Of a stretch of 64,000 nt of DNA, positions 45,517 to 54,674 are shown piece after piece (the first letter of the stretch is position 1; every line of letters begins with the position of its first letter). Location: NCBI RefSeq assembly GCF_032393985.1, contig NZ_CP135918.1, forward strand, positions 744,001 through 808,000. Reading direction: 5' to 3'. Position numbers and translations under genes: made by a program. The stretch comes from Fischerella sp. JS2 (GTDB taxonomy: Bacteria; Cyanobacteriota; Cyanobacteriia; Cyanobacteriales; Nostocaceae). Below the pieces are notes generated by a model that saw nothing but the letters and a program-made list of their open reading frames with translations, ran no database searches and was not told the origin of the DNA.

Positions 45517-46388
45517 ATATAGTTGCCTTCTAAGGCTTATTCACATGATCTAATTTTGCATACACATATCAATGCTGTTTTGTACCAAAAAGCATATTTA
45601 TATATAGGTTATAGCGATCCCCAAGAAGGATTTTGCTTTAGATTTATTTTATTTTTGTGTTATCTTTTTCAATTATTTTGTTAACAATGTGATACATAGT
45701 AATCAAACTTTACCCAGGCTTGATTTTAGCTAAAACCATTCAGGGATCAAGGCTAAGTTGAAAGGTATTGAGGCGTAAAGACTTTAAATTTAGCCATAGG
45801 GTGTACAGTGTACAATTATTTGCCTTGTATATTTTGGCATAATTTATCAATAAAAAACGTAGCCTATATAACCTTTGAATAAATGGGTAGTTTATACCCA
45901 AAGGCAGAAGCTTAGACGATAGATTCAATGTAAATTTGATTTACAGATTTTCTACTTTTTTTCAGTCCTACAAAGAAAGTAGACAAAACTTATGTTTAGT
46001 CTGTCGGAATTCATATTCCCCAATAATGATACTGTGCCTCAAAGTAATATAGTTTTACTAGATTAACCAAAATTTCTTGCCAGCAGCCATCAGTAATACA
46101 ACGGAAATCAGAGGGTTAAATGGCTAGTAAGTAAGTGAAAATAACTAATACCAATTAAAAAAAGAATACAACACATGGATTATATAAGACCCCACCCCAA
46201 CCCTCCCCTTAGCAAGGGGGGTGCCGTTAAGTAGGTGGGGTTATCTGTCGCAAACATTATTTGAATTGGTATAAATAGATAATGGGTAATTGGTAATTGA
46301 CCCATTAGCGATGACTCAAGTTGTAAGCGATCGCTAACCAGACAAGTCCACGGATGGCTGAAAGCGCGATCGCACTGTTATCACTTAA
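45517..46388. other. 872-bp spacer with a MITE-like element, no gene
   Basis: A 62-codon minus-strand frame at 45740-45928 has no recognisable features, and I take it as chance. The right part holds the element at 46148-46272. HIP1 octamers occur near 46328 and 46367. The rest is AT-rich and without visible structure. Confidence 0.5.
46148..46272. repeat. 125-bp MITE-like element with 9-bp terminal inverted repeats
   Basis: The ends are ATACCAATT and AATTGGTAT, exact inverted copies. Inside is a larger palindrome: ACCCCACC (from 46189) against GGTGGGG (ending 46240), with CCCCTTAGCAAGGGG at its centre. There is no coding capacity, and it looks like a non-autonomous element. Confidence 0.7.
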
Positions 46389-47714
46389 TTAGAGACTAAA
46401 CTCTGCAACGTCATCATCTGTATCGGAGTCTTTACCCACAACAGTAGGTTTAAATTCAGCACCATGAATTAATTCCTGGAAAGCCTTGCCGGGATTTTGG
46501 TAAAGTATATTCAATACACTGATAAAATCCCGAACAATTTCGCCTGGAGTTAGCAACGCTGCTGCACCCAAGCGATTGACTATTTCTTGTACAAATGCTT
46601 TTAAATCAGCAGTTTTTAAAGTCTGTGTATATCCGAAATTAAAGGCATGAATTTCTGTTATTCTTTGCAGAAGCAACAAAATTTCTTCTTGGCTTAAGGG
46701 ATTGAGCCGCATCACAGGGCCTAAAAATTCTTGTACGCCAGCTTGTATGACAAAACGACTTTCTTTTGTGCGTCTTCGCCAAGCAGGATCTGCAAACAGT
46801 CCACGATTTGGATCTTCTAAAAATTTTGTTGTTCCGCCTATAAAAATACCTAAGTGTTCCGCTTTGCACTGCATAGTATCGTTGAAGATTCCTAGCAACC
46901 TGTTGTAATTTTTTTCGCGAGTTACAGTCGTAGGAATTTGATATATATTTGCGGCTTCATCTAACAACACTAGAAGTCCTTTATAGCCAATTTCAGCAGT
47001 AAATTTAGCTATGAGTTTAACGTAGTCATACCAACTATCATCATCAATGATAACTCGCACTCCTAAAGCTGCTTTAGCTTCTGTTTTAGTGCTATATTCT
47101 CCTCGTAGCCAACGCAATGCAGCATTTTTTAATTCATCATCATCTAGACGGTAACTGCGCCAATAAGCAATGATCACGTTGCCAAAATCAAAACCGTGAA
47201 CTAAGTCTTCTATATACTTAATTACTTCCCTTATTTTCTCTTCTACTTGGTCATCAAAACCATCATCATTAGGACGCATTCCAGTTTCTTTGGCAACTTC
47301 TTGTTGAATTTTATTAATCCATCCCTCTAAAATTGCTACTAAAGCACCGCCATCAGGGCGAGTTTTTGTAGCAAGGCGACTCATTAATTCTCGATAAGTT
47401 GCTAAACCTTCATTGTTGGTTCCTGCAAGCCGACGTTCTGAACATAGGTCAGCATCAGTAACTACAAATCCTTGTTCCATAGCATGATTGCGAAGTAACT
47501 GTAGCATGAAGCTTTTACCTGAACCATAGTTCCCAATTATGAAGCGAAAAGCTGCTACCCCTTCTGCAATGTCATTGAGGTTTTGTAATAGGCTTTGTAG
47601 TTCTTTTTCCCGACCTACTGCTATATGTTCTAGCCCTACCCTTGGTACAACTCCCGCACCAAGAGAATTGACGATCGCAGTGGAGACTTTTTTCGAGATT
47701 TTGAGCTTTGCCAT
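46389..47714 (-). CDS. BREX-type ATP-binding protein (DUF2791/BrxD-like P-loop ATPase)
   Basis: 441 aa, cytosolic. Walker A is GNYGSGKS (61-68) and Walker B is LLVLLDEA (247-254). The patterns GREKELQSLL before the P-loop, IYQIPTTVTREKNYNRLLGI after Walker B, and GTTKFLEDPNRGLFADPAWRRR are what I know from BREX-system ATP-binding/DUF2791 proteins. Related ATPases occur in BREX phage-resistance loci and beside TerB-domain genes. Here it is next to a TerB-C-like protein, with no PglX, PglZ or BrxL in view, so a canonical BREX system is not supported. The ATG is preceded by GGAGGTGAGGTG. The 200-bp gap to the next gene has a G-rich repeat, so it may have its own promoter. Confidence 0.75.
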   Translation of the reverse strand: MAKLKISKKVSTAIVNSLGAGVVPRVGLEHIAVGREKELQSLLQNLNDIAEGVAAFRFIIGNYGSGKSFMLQLLRNHAMEQGFVVTDADLCSERRLAGTNNEGLATYRELMSRLATKTRPDGGALVAILEGWINKIQQEVAKETGMRPNDDGFDDQVEEKIREVIKYIEDLVHGFDFGNVIIAYWRSYRLDDDELKNAALRWLRGEYSTKTEAKAALGVRVIIDDDSWYDYVKLIAKFTAEIGYKGLLVLLDEAANIYQIPTTVTREKNYNRLLGIFNDTMQCKAEHLGIFIGGTTKFLEDPNRGLFADPAWRRRTKESRFVIQAGVQEFLGPVMRLNPLSQEEILLLLQRITEIHAFNFGYTQTLKTADLKAFVQEIVNRLGAAALLTPGEIVRDFISVLNILYQNPGKAFQELIHGAEFKPTVVGKDSDTDDDVAEFSL

Positions 47715-47807
47715 GTAAATTCACCTCACCTCCATGTATTTTAGCTCGAAGGTGAGCTTTACTTTCATAGAGAGTAGCGTCAAGAAATATCAAGAAATAA
47801 GGGTGTA

Positions 47808-47842
47808 GCGGGATAAGGGTATAGGGGTGTATGGGAAAGAAA
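47808..47842. repeat. GGGTGTAG-type short repeat
   Basis: GGGTGTAGCGGGATAAGGGT and further GGGTGT units in the gap before the BREX-type ATPase gene. The same family overlaps the marC start at 39006-39039. Confidence 0.55.
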
Positions 47843-47914
47843 GCAGCTAAGTTAGGGTTTTATTGAGTAATTTTTTCAGAAAAATACTATAATTATCGCC
47901 CACATGCTGAGCTT

Positions 47915-49195
47915 CTACTTAATGATTTTATAAGTTGCGATCGCTCTTTTCACATCACTTTGATATTCTGGATAAATCTCTGGAATTGCCGTGTTGGGAT
48001 CGATGATCAATTCACCAATAGTGTTATTAGCCTTTTCATTGATCGAATCAATTAATAAATTTGGCATAGTAATATTAGCTTCAGCTATTTTTTTTATAGC
48101 ACCATTAGGATTCTCATCTTCTATAATCGCTTTTAATGCTTGAATTTCGGACTCAGAGATTTTATCGAGAAAATTACTCCATTCTGATGGTAGTTCTTCT
48201 AAATTGTGAGATACATCTATATCATTTACTGTGTCCAGCAAATCAGCAAAAGGAAATATATCTACATCTTCTTCTTGATTTTTTTCTAATACGTTATTTG
48301 ATTCTAAACTTTCTATCTGTTGTAATAATTCCCATACTTGGCTTTGTAAATGATCGCGCTCATCTTGTAACAAGGAAATTTGACTTTGTAATTGTTGAAT
48401 TTGGTTTTGTTGTTCTGCTACTTGTGCTTTTAAAGAATTTAGATTAATTTCTATATTTTCTGTTTCTAGTTTTTTGTCTATCAACAATTGATTTTGTTGC
48501 TGATTTGCTGCTTCTAGTTCTTGAACTTGAAGTCTCATCTCATATAATTTTTCTTCTAGTTGGGGTTTAAGTCTTTCTAGAAGAGTTAAATTGCTTTCTA
48601 AATCTTGCCTTTGCTGCAACAGTTCACACAGTTGATTGTGTAACTGATTTATTTCAGCTTTAGATACACTACAATTCAATTCCAAGCGACGTTTTTCAGC
48701 ATTAATCGCAGATAGGGAATTATTCTGTTCTAATTTTGCTTTTTCTAATTCTTGAATTTCATTTTGCAATTGGTTAATTTGTGCTTCCAACTGTTTTTTT
48801 TCAATAATATAACTGCTTAACTCTCGGTTAAGACTATCTCTTTGATTTCGGCGTTCAACTATTTGATTTTGTAATTTATTAGATTCTTGATACAATAAGG
48901 AGTGATGAGCCTCTAGTTGATTAACCTCTGCAACTACACGAGATTTCAAACCCTCCAATTCTTTAATACGTCTATGGAGAGAATCTAGAACTAGCATTTC
49001 ACTGGCTCGGCGTCGCTTATCTATAAATAAGGCTGCGAGATAAGTGGAAAATATGGTGATGATGCCTGTGAGGAAGGCATTTTTGAGATCCCAACTAAAG
49101 ACTAAACCAAGACCAAAACTCGCACCAAAGGCAACTACACCGAGAATAAGTCGATTACTTACTATTGCTGATTGCATATTGCTGGTTTTGAGCAT
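47915..49195 (-). CDS. Membrane-anchored coiled-coil protein with TerB-C-like C-terminus
   Basis: 426 aa. Two membrane spans occur at about 16-34 (ILGVVAFGASFGLGLVF) and 40-58 (AFLTGIITIFSTYLAALFI). A long continuous coiled coil covers 70-310, rich in Leu/Gln/Glu heptads. An acidic linker leads to a compact end domain at about 330-420: ISESEIQALKAIIEDENPNG, then MPNLLIDSINEKANNTIGEL and EIYPEYQSDVKRAI. That end matches the TerB-C pattern as I know it (a MP..L.D.INE.A....G..L core). TerB-C domains belong to tellurite/Ter stress and defence systems. It probably sits at the inner membrane with the coiled coil in the cytoplasm. It is 6 bp from the DUF815 gene, so co-expressed with it. Confidence 0.65.
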   Translation of the reverse strand: MLKTSNMQSAIVSNRLILGVVAFGASFGLGLVFSWDLKNAFLTGIITIFSTYLAALFIDKRRRASEMLVLDSLHRRIKELEGLKSRVVAEVNQLEAHHSLLYQESNKLQNQIVERRNQRDSLNRELSSYIIEKKQLEAQINQLQNEIQELEKAKLEQNNSLSAINAEKRRLELNCSVSKAEINQLHNQLCELLQQRQDLESNLTLLERLKPQLEEKLYEMRLQVQELEAANQQQNQLLIDKKLETENIEINLNSLKAQVAEQQNQIQQLQSQISLLQDERDHLQSQVWELLQQIESLESNNVLEKNQEEDVDIFPFADLLDTVNDIDVSHNLEELPSEWSNFLDKISESEIQALKAIIEDENPNGAIKKIAEANITMPNLLIDSINEKANNTIGELIIDPNTAIPEIYPEYQSDVKRAIATYKIIK

Positions 49196-49201
49196 TTTTC
49201 T

Positions 49202-50557
49202 CTATTTTTCTTTTTTACTTTTAACTTGGAGTGCACTAACAGTCATCTCTGCTTTTAAAAAATCTACAAATTGCCGTGCTGTTCTTCCAGAACGACCATT
49301 ATGACGAGTTGCCCATTGTAAAGCTTTGTATTCTAAATCTGACTGACTGATATTAATTCCTGCTAAATCTGCAAGATGCCGGATAATTTTGAGATAAGTT
49401 TTCTGATCAGCTCCCTCAAAAGTGAGTGTCAGACCAAAGCGATCGCTAAAGGAAAGTTTTTCCTGCATTGTATCCCAAGCATGAACTTCATTATGATCGC
49501 GGGGAGCAGGTCGATCAGCGAAAAACTCTCGCACCAAGTGACGACGGTTAGAAGTAGCGTACACCACGATATTTTGGGGACGTGCCGTTAAATTCCCTTC
49601 TAACACCATTTTTAAAGCCTTAAAAGCATCATCATCTTCCTCAAAGGAAAGATCATCAACAAAGATAATAAATTTATGTAGTTCTCCTCGTAAATGTTCC
49701 ACAATCACTGGTAAATCTTGCAGTTGTGATTTTGTCACTTCCACCAATCGCAGGTTAGATTCTCCATACTCATTCAGTAAAGCTTTAACTAAAGAGGATT
49801 TACCAGAACCACGGCTACCATATAGTAATACGTGCAGTGCTGTCTGTCCTGACAATAAAAATTCTGTATTTTTCAACAAAGCTTCTTTTTGCGACTCATA
49901 ACCCACAAGTTCGCTTAATTTAACTGGATCAGGATAAGGTATACCCAAAAACTGACCATCTTGCCAACGTAGGGCCTGATACTGGGCAAACAAACCCGTG
50001 CCATACTGCCGATAGTATGCGGCCAAATCTTCTACAGCATCTGCCCAATTTTCTAACTGTTGTAGATAAGTAATAAATTGTGTTTTTATACCTGCTGTAC
50101 CAGACTGTTCTAGATACCAGACTACGGGTGAGACAGGTAAATGAGCGATATTCTGTACCCATTCACTCAAAACAGCACTACTACATTCATACAAATGTTG
50201 TAGTGCTAGTAAATCATGTTTTGCAGCTGCTACCAAAGCGATCGGCAAATTCTCAAACTCTTGCTGTTGAGCTTGTTTTGTAAAAGGATTCTCAGCTTTG
50301 AGAATTTGAGTAATCAGATATTCTTCCCAGTTTTGATTTTTCGCTGCTAAAGCTCTAAAGTAACTGCCATAAGCTTGCAGGCAACTTCTAGCATCCGCTT
50401 CACTATAACGAATAGCTTGCAACAGATCAACAAATGCTACACCTACTTCTGTTTGTAGGACAGATTGGTAGAGTAAAAGAGAAGCTGCTTGACGTTGGAG
50501 AAATTGAACCTTAGCGTAAGACGAATTGCTTGCCGTAGGCATCACTTGATTATCCAT
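49202..50557 (-). CDS. DUF815 AAA-type ATPase
   Basis: 451 aa from ATG 50557 (a TTG one codon earlier is unlikely). The N-terminal 200 residues are helical and family-specific. The AAA part has Walker A GSRGSGKS (247-254), Walker B FIIFVDDLSFEEDD (D301/D302), sensor text VVYATSNRRHLV and SDRFGLTLTF, and a lid domain ending GRSGRTARQFVDFLKAE. These are DUF815 hallmarks. The biological role is unknown. It starts a minus-strand unit DUF815, TerB-C coiled coil, BREX-type ATPase, with six bases between the first two genes. Confidence 0.85.
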   Translation of the reverse strand: MDNQVMPTASNSSYAKVQFLQRQAASLLLYQSVLQTEVGVAFVDLLQAIRYSEADARSCLQAYGSYFRALAAKNQNWEEYLITQILKAENPFTKQAQQQEFENLPIALVAAAKHDLLALQHLYECSSAVLSEWVQNIAHLPVSPVVWYLEQSGTAGIKTQFITYLQQLENWADAVEDLAAYYRQYGTGLFAQYQALRWQDGQFLGIPYPDPVKLSELVGYESQKEALLKNTEFLLSGQTALHVLLYGSRGSGKSSLVKALLNEYGESNLRLVEVTKSQLQDLPVIVEHLRGELHKFIIFVDDLSFEEDDDAFKALKMVLEGNLTARPQNIVVYATSNRRHLVREFFADRPAPRDHNEVHAWDTMQEKLSFSDRFGLTLTFEGADQKTYLKIIRHLADLAGINISQSDLEYKALQWATRHNGRSGRTARQFVDFLKAEMTVSALQVKSKKEK

Positions 50558-50639
50558 CAATCAATTGGGTTACTTGGCTAAACAGCTATGCTAAATTGTC
50601 TGCCGAGGCTTGTAGGAAAATCAGAATCTACATAGGTAT

Positions 50640-50969
50640 ATGAATATAGGTATTCTTGCCGCCCTTGCTTACGGCATCTTGTCAATATTAGGTGGTATTT
50701 TAGGTTACATAACAGCTGGTAGTAATATTTCACTTTTTAGTGGTAGTATCAGTGGTTTAATACTTATCTTTTCGGCTTTTGTACAACTTCAAGGTCAAAG
50801 TTGGGGTTTGACTTTAGCAGCTATTGTTACAGCTGTATTAATAGTTGTTTTTGCATTTAGATTAGCTAAAACGCGTAAGTTCATGCCTGCGGGGTTGATG
50901 ACAATTTTAGGTATGTTGACATTAGCCCTGATTGTAAATCAATTTCAAATTATGACATCAACTAGGTAG
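50640..50969 (+). CDS. TMEM14 family small membrane protein
   Basis: 109 aa with four hydrophobic spans and almost no loops: ILAALAYGILSILGGILGYI, SLFSGSISGLILIFSAFV, LTLAAIVTAVLIVVFAFRL, and MPAGLMTILGMLTLALI. The pattern GYI.AGS..SL..G...G and TRKFMPAG is typical of TMEM14/UPF0136. In plants relatives export fatty acids from plastids; the bacterial role is not established. It is divergent from the DUF815 gene, 82 bp away. Confidence 0.88.
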   Translation: MNIGILAALAYGILSILGGILGYITAGSNISLFSGSISGLILIFSAFVQLQGQSWGLTLAAIVTAVLIVVFAFRLAKTRKFMPAGLMTILGMLTLALIVNQFQIMTSTR

Positions 50970-50976
50970 GAGATAG

Positions 50977-51395
50977 TCAGTTATCAGTTACCAGTGATTC
51001 AGCGCGATCGCTACCATCAGGGTTTTTCTTGGCAAAAATTGCTAAGCTAGCTGCGTATATTTTATTACTACTCCGCAGCCGCATAAAACTAGAACGACCA
51101 TTTACAGGTTTTTCTAAATTACGTACTGGTATAGGATGATTGAGCAACATCCGGCTTTGACCTCGGGGAATCACTAGCTTGGCTGGAAAATCAGTTTAGC
51201 GTGTCCTCCACAGTACATCACTGACAGCACGATTTCCCGGCCCTGAGTAAACCTTGCCATCATTATTATCTAAGAAAGGCGGTAGGGTAAAAAACGGTGT
51301 ATCTTGCATTAAATAACTCGCCGCTTGTAATACGTCTACTGTGACTGGTTGTTGACCAGGATTATATAGAATTACCCCGATATAAAATTTTATCT
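50977..51395 (-). pseudogene. Decayed DUF3370-type gene (C-terminal part)
   Basis: Read on the minus strand: GVILYNPGQQPVTVDVLQAA, PFFTLPPFLDNNDG, VYSGPGNRAVSDVLWRTR, TAA (51196-51198), FPAKLVIPRGQSRMLLNHPI, NGRSSFMRLRSSNKIYAAS, LAIFAKKNPDGSDRA, ending TAA near 50977. I recognise this as the cyanobacterial DUF3370 pattern. The first part of the gene is missing and one internal stop is present. Confidence 0.65.
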
Positions 51396-51505
51396 ACTCA
51401 GAGACTATTAAGGACTTTAAAATTACTCACGTATATGCTTAACGTTTAGCTAAATTGTGATTTAGTTACCTAAAATTTTGTTGCGAACCACAATAGCTCT
51501 ATCGG

Positions 51506-51544
51506 AGAACCGGTGTTCTATGTCATCATGGCAAAATAGAACAC
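51506..51544. promoter_or_regulatory. Overlapping inverted repeats upstream of the peroxiredoxin gene
   Basis: AGAAC-CGGT-GTTCT (51506-51519) overlaps a second pair GTGTTCTAT (51513-51521) and ATAGAACAC (51536-51544). All lie 32-70 bp before the ATG. This could be an operator for a redox regulator or a leader hairpin. Confidence 0.45.
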
Positions 51545-51575
51545 GTATCCTTTTTTATCCACTAGGGAATCAAGC

Positions 51576-52214
51576 ATGGCTCTCCGTCTAGGTGATACAG
51601 TACCGAACTTTACCCAAGCCTCCACAGATGGCGATATTGACTTTTATGAATGGGCGGGTGACAGCTGGGTAGTGCTGTTCTCCCATCCCGCAGACTATAC
51701 ACCAGTTTGCACAACTGAGTTAGGAACCGTTGCCAAACTCAAGCCAGAATTTGATCAGCGCAATGTGAAAGTAATCGCCCTGAGTGTTGATGATGTTGAC
51801 TCCCACACAGGATGGGTAGGAGACATCGAAGAAACACAGAACACTAAACTAAACTACCCAATTCTGGCAGATGCTGATCGTAAAGTTTCTGATCTTTACG
51901 ATATGATTCACCCCAACGCCAACGCTAGCGTGACGGTACGGACGGTATTTATCATTGACCCCAACAAGAAGTTGCGTCTTACCCTGACTTATCCTCCCAG
52001 CACTGGGCGCAATTTTGATGAAATTTTGCGAGTGATTGATTCGCTGCAACTAACTGATAACTACAGCGTCGCCACTCCAGCTGATTGGAAAGATGGTGAC
52101 GATTGCGTAATTGTTCCTTCACTCAAAGATCCAGAAGTATTGAAGGAAAAATTCCCCAAAGGTTATCAGGAAATTAAGCCTTATTTGCGGATGACTCCTC
52201 AGCCAAATAAATAA
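51576..52214 (+). CDS. 1-Cys peroxiredoxin (Prx6-type)
   Basis: 212 aa. The active site is HPADYTPVCTTELG with peroxidatic Cys45, plus the Prx6 features DDVDSHTGWVGDIEE, LNYPILADADRKVSDLYDMI, VFIIDPNKKLRLTLTYPPST and the long C-terminal dimer arm (PADWKDGDDCVIVPSL). It reduces peroxides; 1-Cys types usually need ascorbate or a thiol donor. A second Cys in the arm (DDC) is not the canonical resolving Cys. Inverted repeats just upstream and a terminator at 52231-52264 make it a monocistronic unit. Confidence 0.95.
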   Translation: MALRLGDTVPNFTQASTDGDIDFYEWAGDSWVVLFSHPADYTPVCTTELGTVAKLKPEFDQRNVKVIALSVDDVDSHTGWVGDIEETQNTKLNYPILADADRKVSDLYDMIHPNANASVTVRTVFIIDPNKKLRLTLTYPPSTGRNFDEILRVIDSLQLTDNYSVATPADWKDGDDCVIVPSLKDPEVLKEKFPKGYQEIKPYLRMTPQPNK

Positions 52215-52230
52215 TTGGACTGATTGAATG

Positions 52231-52264
52231 AACCTCGCCTTCATTGAGAAGGTGGGGTTTTTTG
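52231..52264 (+). terminator. Terminator of the peroxiredoxin gene
   Basis: AACCTCGCCTTC folds with GAAGGTGGGGTT around ATTGA (12-bp stem with one mismatch and one wobble), followed by six T. It starts 16 bp after the stop. Confidence 0.85.
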
Positions 52265-52293
52265 GCAATTGTCCAAAATTTGATTTTGTTTAA

Positions 52294-52330
52294 CGAACAC
52301 AGATGAACACAGATGAACACAGATAGATTA
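52294..52330. repeat. ACACAGATGA tandem repeat
   Basis: Three near-identical units GAACACAGAT in a row, ending in AGATTATC. This word family also occurs at 28012-28095, 25979-26049 and near 9670. Confidence 0.65.
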
Positions 52331-52420
52331 TCAGTGGCATTGTGTACCCTGCTGAAAGCCGCTTACGCTTTTATGGCTTTAAAAACAGGATTTTTGCCAT
52401 AGTTTTAATTCACGTTAGAC

Positions 52421-54628
52421 TTAGTTACTAATTTCCAATAATATTTTGTAAGCTTCGTTAATCAATCGCATTTTATCTTGTGCTTGTTGTTGCAATTGCG
52501 GTTTGTCCACAAACAAGTCTGGGTGCCATTTTTTGACTAAAGTTTTATAAGCCTGCTTTTTTTCGACTAAGGAAGCACTCGGTTGTAATCCTAAACTCGT
52601 GTAAGCGCGAGTGATTTTATCTTTTTCTGCTTGGGTTTTAGATTGATGGGGTGCTTGTTGACTTTGATTTTGATGCTGCTTGCTAGTTTGAGAATTAGGC
52701 GATCGCATTTCCGCTTTCATTTGTGCTATTTCTTGATCCAGTTCCCAAGCACGAAATTTTGCCTCTAAGTCTTCTGGTTTGGGTGGAGGTGGAACAGATG
52801 CAGAAGAATTTTTAGTTTTTGTTTGTTGAGTTGTATTTTCCTGTTTTCTTGTCTGTGTTTGTCGATGTGTCCCCACATCCTCTTTAATACCTACTCCTGA
52901 AAAACTATATACTGATTGTCTTGCTTTTGCTGTTGGTATTTTGATTTCTACTTCTAATTCACGAGGGATAGAAATTCCCAAGGTCTTTTCTAATTCTCGA
53001 TTTAACTGGTTTAAGCTATTTTGCCAATCTTGTAATTTTTGACGTTTTTGAGTTACTTCTTGTGGTTCTGATTCAGGGGTAAATCTAATCACTTGTTCAG
53101 TTTGCTTCTCATAATTAGCTAAAGCTGATAACCCTTGAATGCTGAAGCTACTCAAATAAACATCAACAGCATCTATACATATTTTTGCTACTTGTTGATG
53201 ATAGGATTCTCGTGTTATCTTTTCATCTTGTTGTATATTCTTGTTGACTAAATAAGTAATACTACCAACAACAGCTGCTCCTAAAGGCCCACCCAATAAC
53301 CAACCAATACTACCACCAACAGCAATAGTTCCAGGATCACCTAAATCATTAGTATGATTTGGTTTAGGAGGTATAGTGATTTGTGGTTGAGGAGGAAAAG
53401 AAATTAATAAGTTTTCCGGTTGTTGTTCCTGAAAAAAATTGTATGCTTTTTCTAACCATTCTACTAAAGATGATCGCAACTCGTTAAAGTCTTTTTTAAT
53501 ATTATTTATTTCCCAACTTATAAATAGATTCTCTGCCAAAGCGATCGCCGCATCAGCTTGATATTTTTCTCTTAAATTTGCTAAACTCAACCAAGCATGT
53601 AATTTCTCAAAACTATTATTAAAACCCTGTTTAATGATGCTTACTGCACGTTGTTTCAGATTATTTTTTTCCTGGCATTTATTTTCAAAATCATTAATTT
53701 CACTCTGCAAAGTAACAATCTTTGCTTTTAATGAGTGTTGAACTTCAGATGTAATAAACTTTATTCTTGGTAAACGTACACTCCTGTGATTTTTTTGCAG
53801 GATTGCGACGATATTTTGTAAAGCTATTTCAAAAGCTACTAAACCGCTAGTATTAGCTGCTGCTACATCTCCCTTTAATCTTGCTCTTAACGCTGGTAAA
53901 GCATCAACACGATATAAATTGCTAAATCCTGATAGTAAATCAGCTCGAAAACTTTCAGCAACGAAGCGTAGACGATTTTGAACTTCTTTTTGTTCTCCTT
54001 CATCAAGTAAATTTAGAAAATTAACAACAAAAATCACAGTTTTAATATTACGATCTAACAGCCAATCTCGTAAATTTTCTCGTTCACCTAAAGTCATTAA
54101 CTTGCGTGCATCAAGTAACTGCACAACTAAATCAGCACCTAATAGTTGCGATCGCACTAAATTATCTTGTTCTTCTGTGTCATTAGTTCCTGGTAAATCC
54201 AGAAATTCTACACCCGTATCTAAAAAAGGATGCGGACAAAAAACTTCCACATATGCAACATCATTTCGCATCCGCCTGTCATTATCTAGAATGGCAAATT
54301 GCTTTAAAACTTCTGTACCACTACGATAAATTTCTGTACCATTTACCAAAGTAATACGACTACGTAAATCAGTACCATACTTCATAGTAATAGCCGGGCC
54401 TGTGGTGGGAATCAAATCTATTGGTAAAGCCCGAGTTCCCAATATGGCATTTAATAAAGTTGACTTACCATGATTAAAAGGGCCAAATACTGCAATCCGA
54501 AAATTGGGATTAGTAAGATAATTGGATATAGTAATAATATCTTGATGTAATTGTGATTCTGGATGCAAATCTAATAACTTAGCAGCAGATTTGAGAATAT
54601 CTATAAATAGTTTATAATCATTACTCAT
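52421..54628 (-). CDS. Dynamin-like GTPase fused to a C-terminal J domain
   Basis: 735 aa. The GTPase domain covers about 40-290: G1 GPFNHGKS (49-56), switch Thr in TTGPAITMK, G3 DLPGTND (144-150), and a G4-like VNFLN followed by D. Helices typical of a dynamin stalk occupy 290-560, interrupted by a hydrophobic Gly-rich hairpin (GTIAVGGSIGWLLGGPLGAA, about 435-460) that may insert into membrane. A polar linker follows, and residues 670-735 form a J domain with HPD at 702-704 (KKWHPDLFV). J domains recruit Hsp70, so the fusion may couple membrane remodelling to chaperone action (inference). It is last in a minus-strand cluster with a second dynamin. Confidence 0.86.
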   Translation of the reverse strand: MSNDYKLFIDILKSAAKLLDLHPESQLHQDIITISNYLTNPNFRIAVFGPFNHGKSTLLNAILGTRALPIDLIPTTGPAITMKYGTDLRSRITLVNGTEIYRSGTEVLKQFAILDNDRRMRNDVAYVEVFCPHPFLDTGVEFLDLPGTNDTEEQDNLVRSQLLGADLVVQLLDARKLMTLGERENLRDWLLDRNIKTVIFVVNFLNLLDEGEQKEVQNRLRFVAESFRADLLSGFSNLYRVDALPALRARLKGDVAAANTSGLVAFEIALQNIVAILQKNHRSVRLPRIKFITSEVQHSLKAKIVTLQSEINDFENKCQEKNNLKQRAVSIIKQGFNNSFEKLHAWLSLANLREKYQADAAIALAENLFISWEINNIKKDFNELRSSLVEWLEKAYNFFQEQQPENLLISFPPQPQITIPPKPNHTNDLGDPGTIAVGGSIGWLLGGPLGAAVVGSITYLVNKNIQQDEKITRESYHQQVAKICIDAVDVYLSSFSIQGLSALANYEKQTEQVIRFTPESEPQEVTQKRQKLQDWQNSLNQLNRELEKTLGISIPRELEVEIKIPTAKARQSVYSFSGVGIKEDVGTHRQTQTRKQENTTQQTKTKNSSASVPPPPKPEDLEAKFRAWELDQEIAQMKAEMRSPNSQTSKQHQNQSQQAPHQSKTQAEKDKITRAYTSLGLQPSASLVEKKQAYKTLVKKWHPDLFVDKPQLQQQAQDKMRLINEAYKILLEISN

Positions 54629-54674
54629 CTATCTTTTCCTTATTCCCAAACTGAGTGGGAAAATAAATTATTAC

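Noticed and set aside
45740-45928. 62-codon minus-strand frame
   Set aside because: No ribosome binding site, domain, signal or membrane pattern; the composition matches AT-rich spacer.
46389-50557. Complete BREX phage-resistance system
   Set aside because: Only the ATPase resembles a BREX component; no PglX methylase, PglZ phosphatase or BrxL protease is present in the window.
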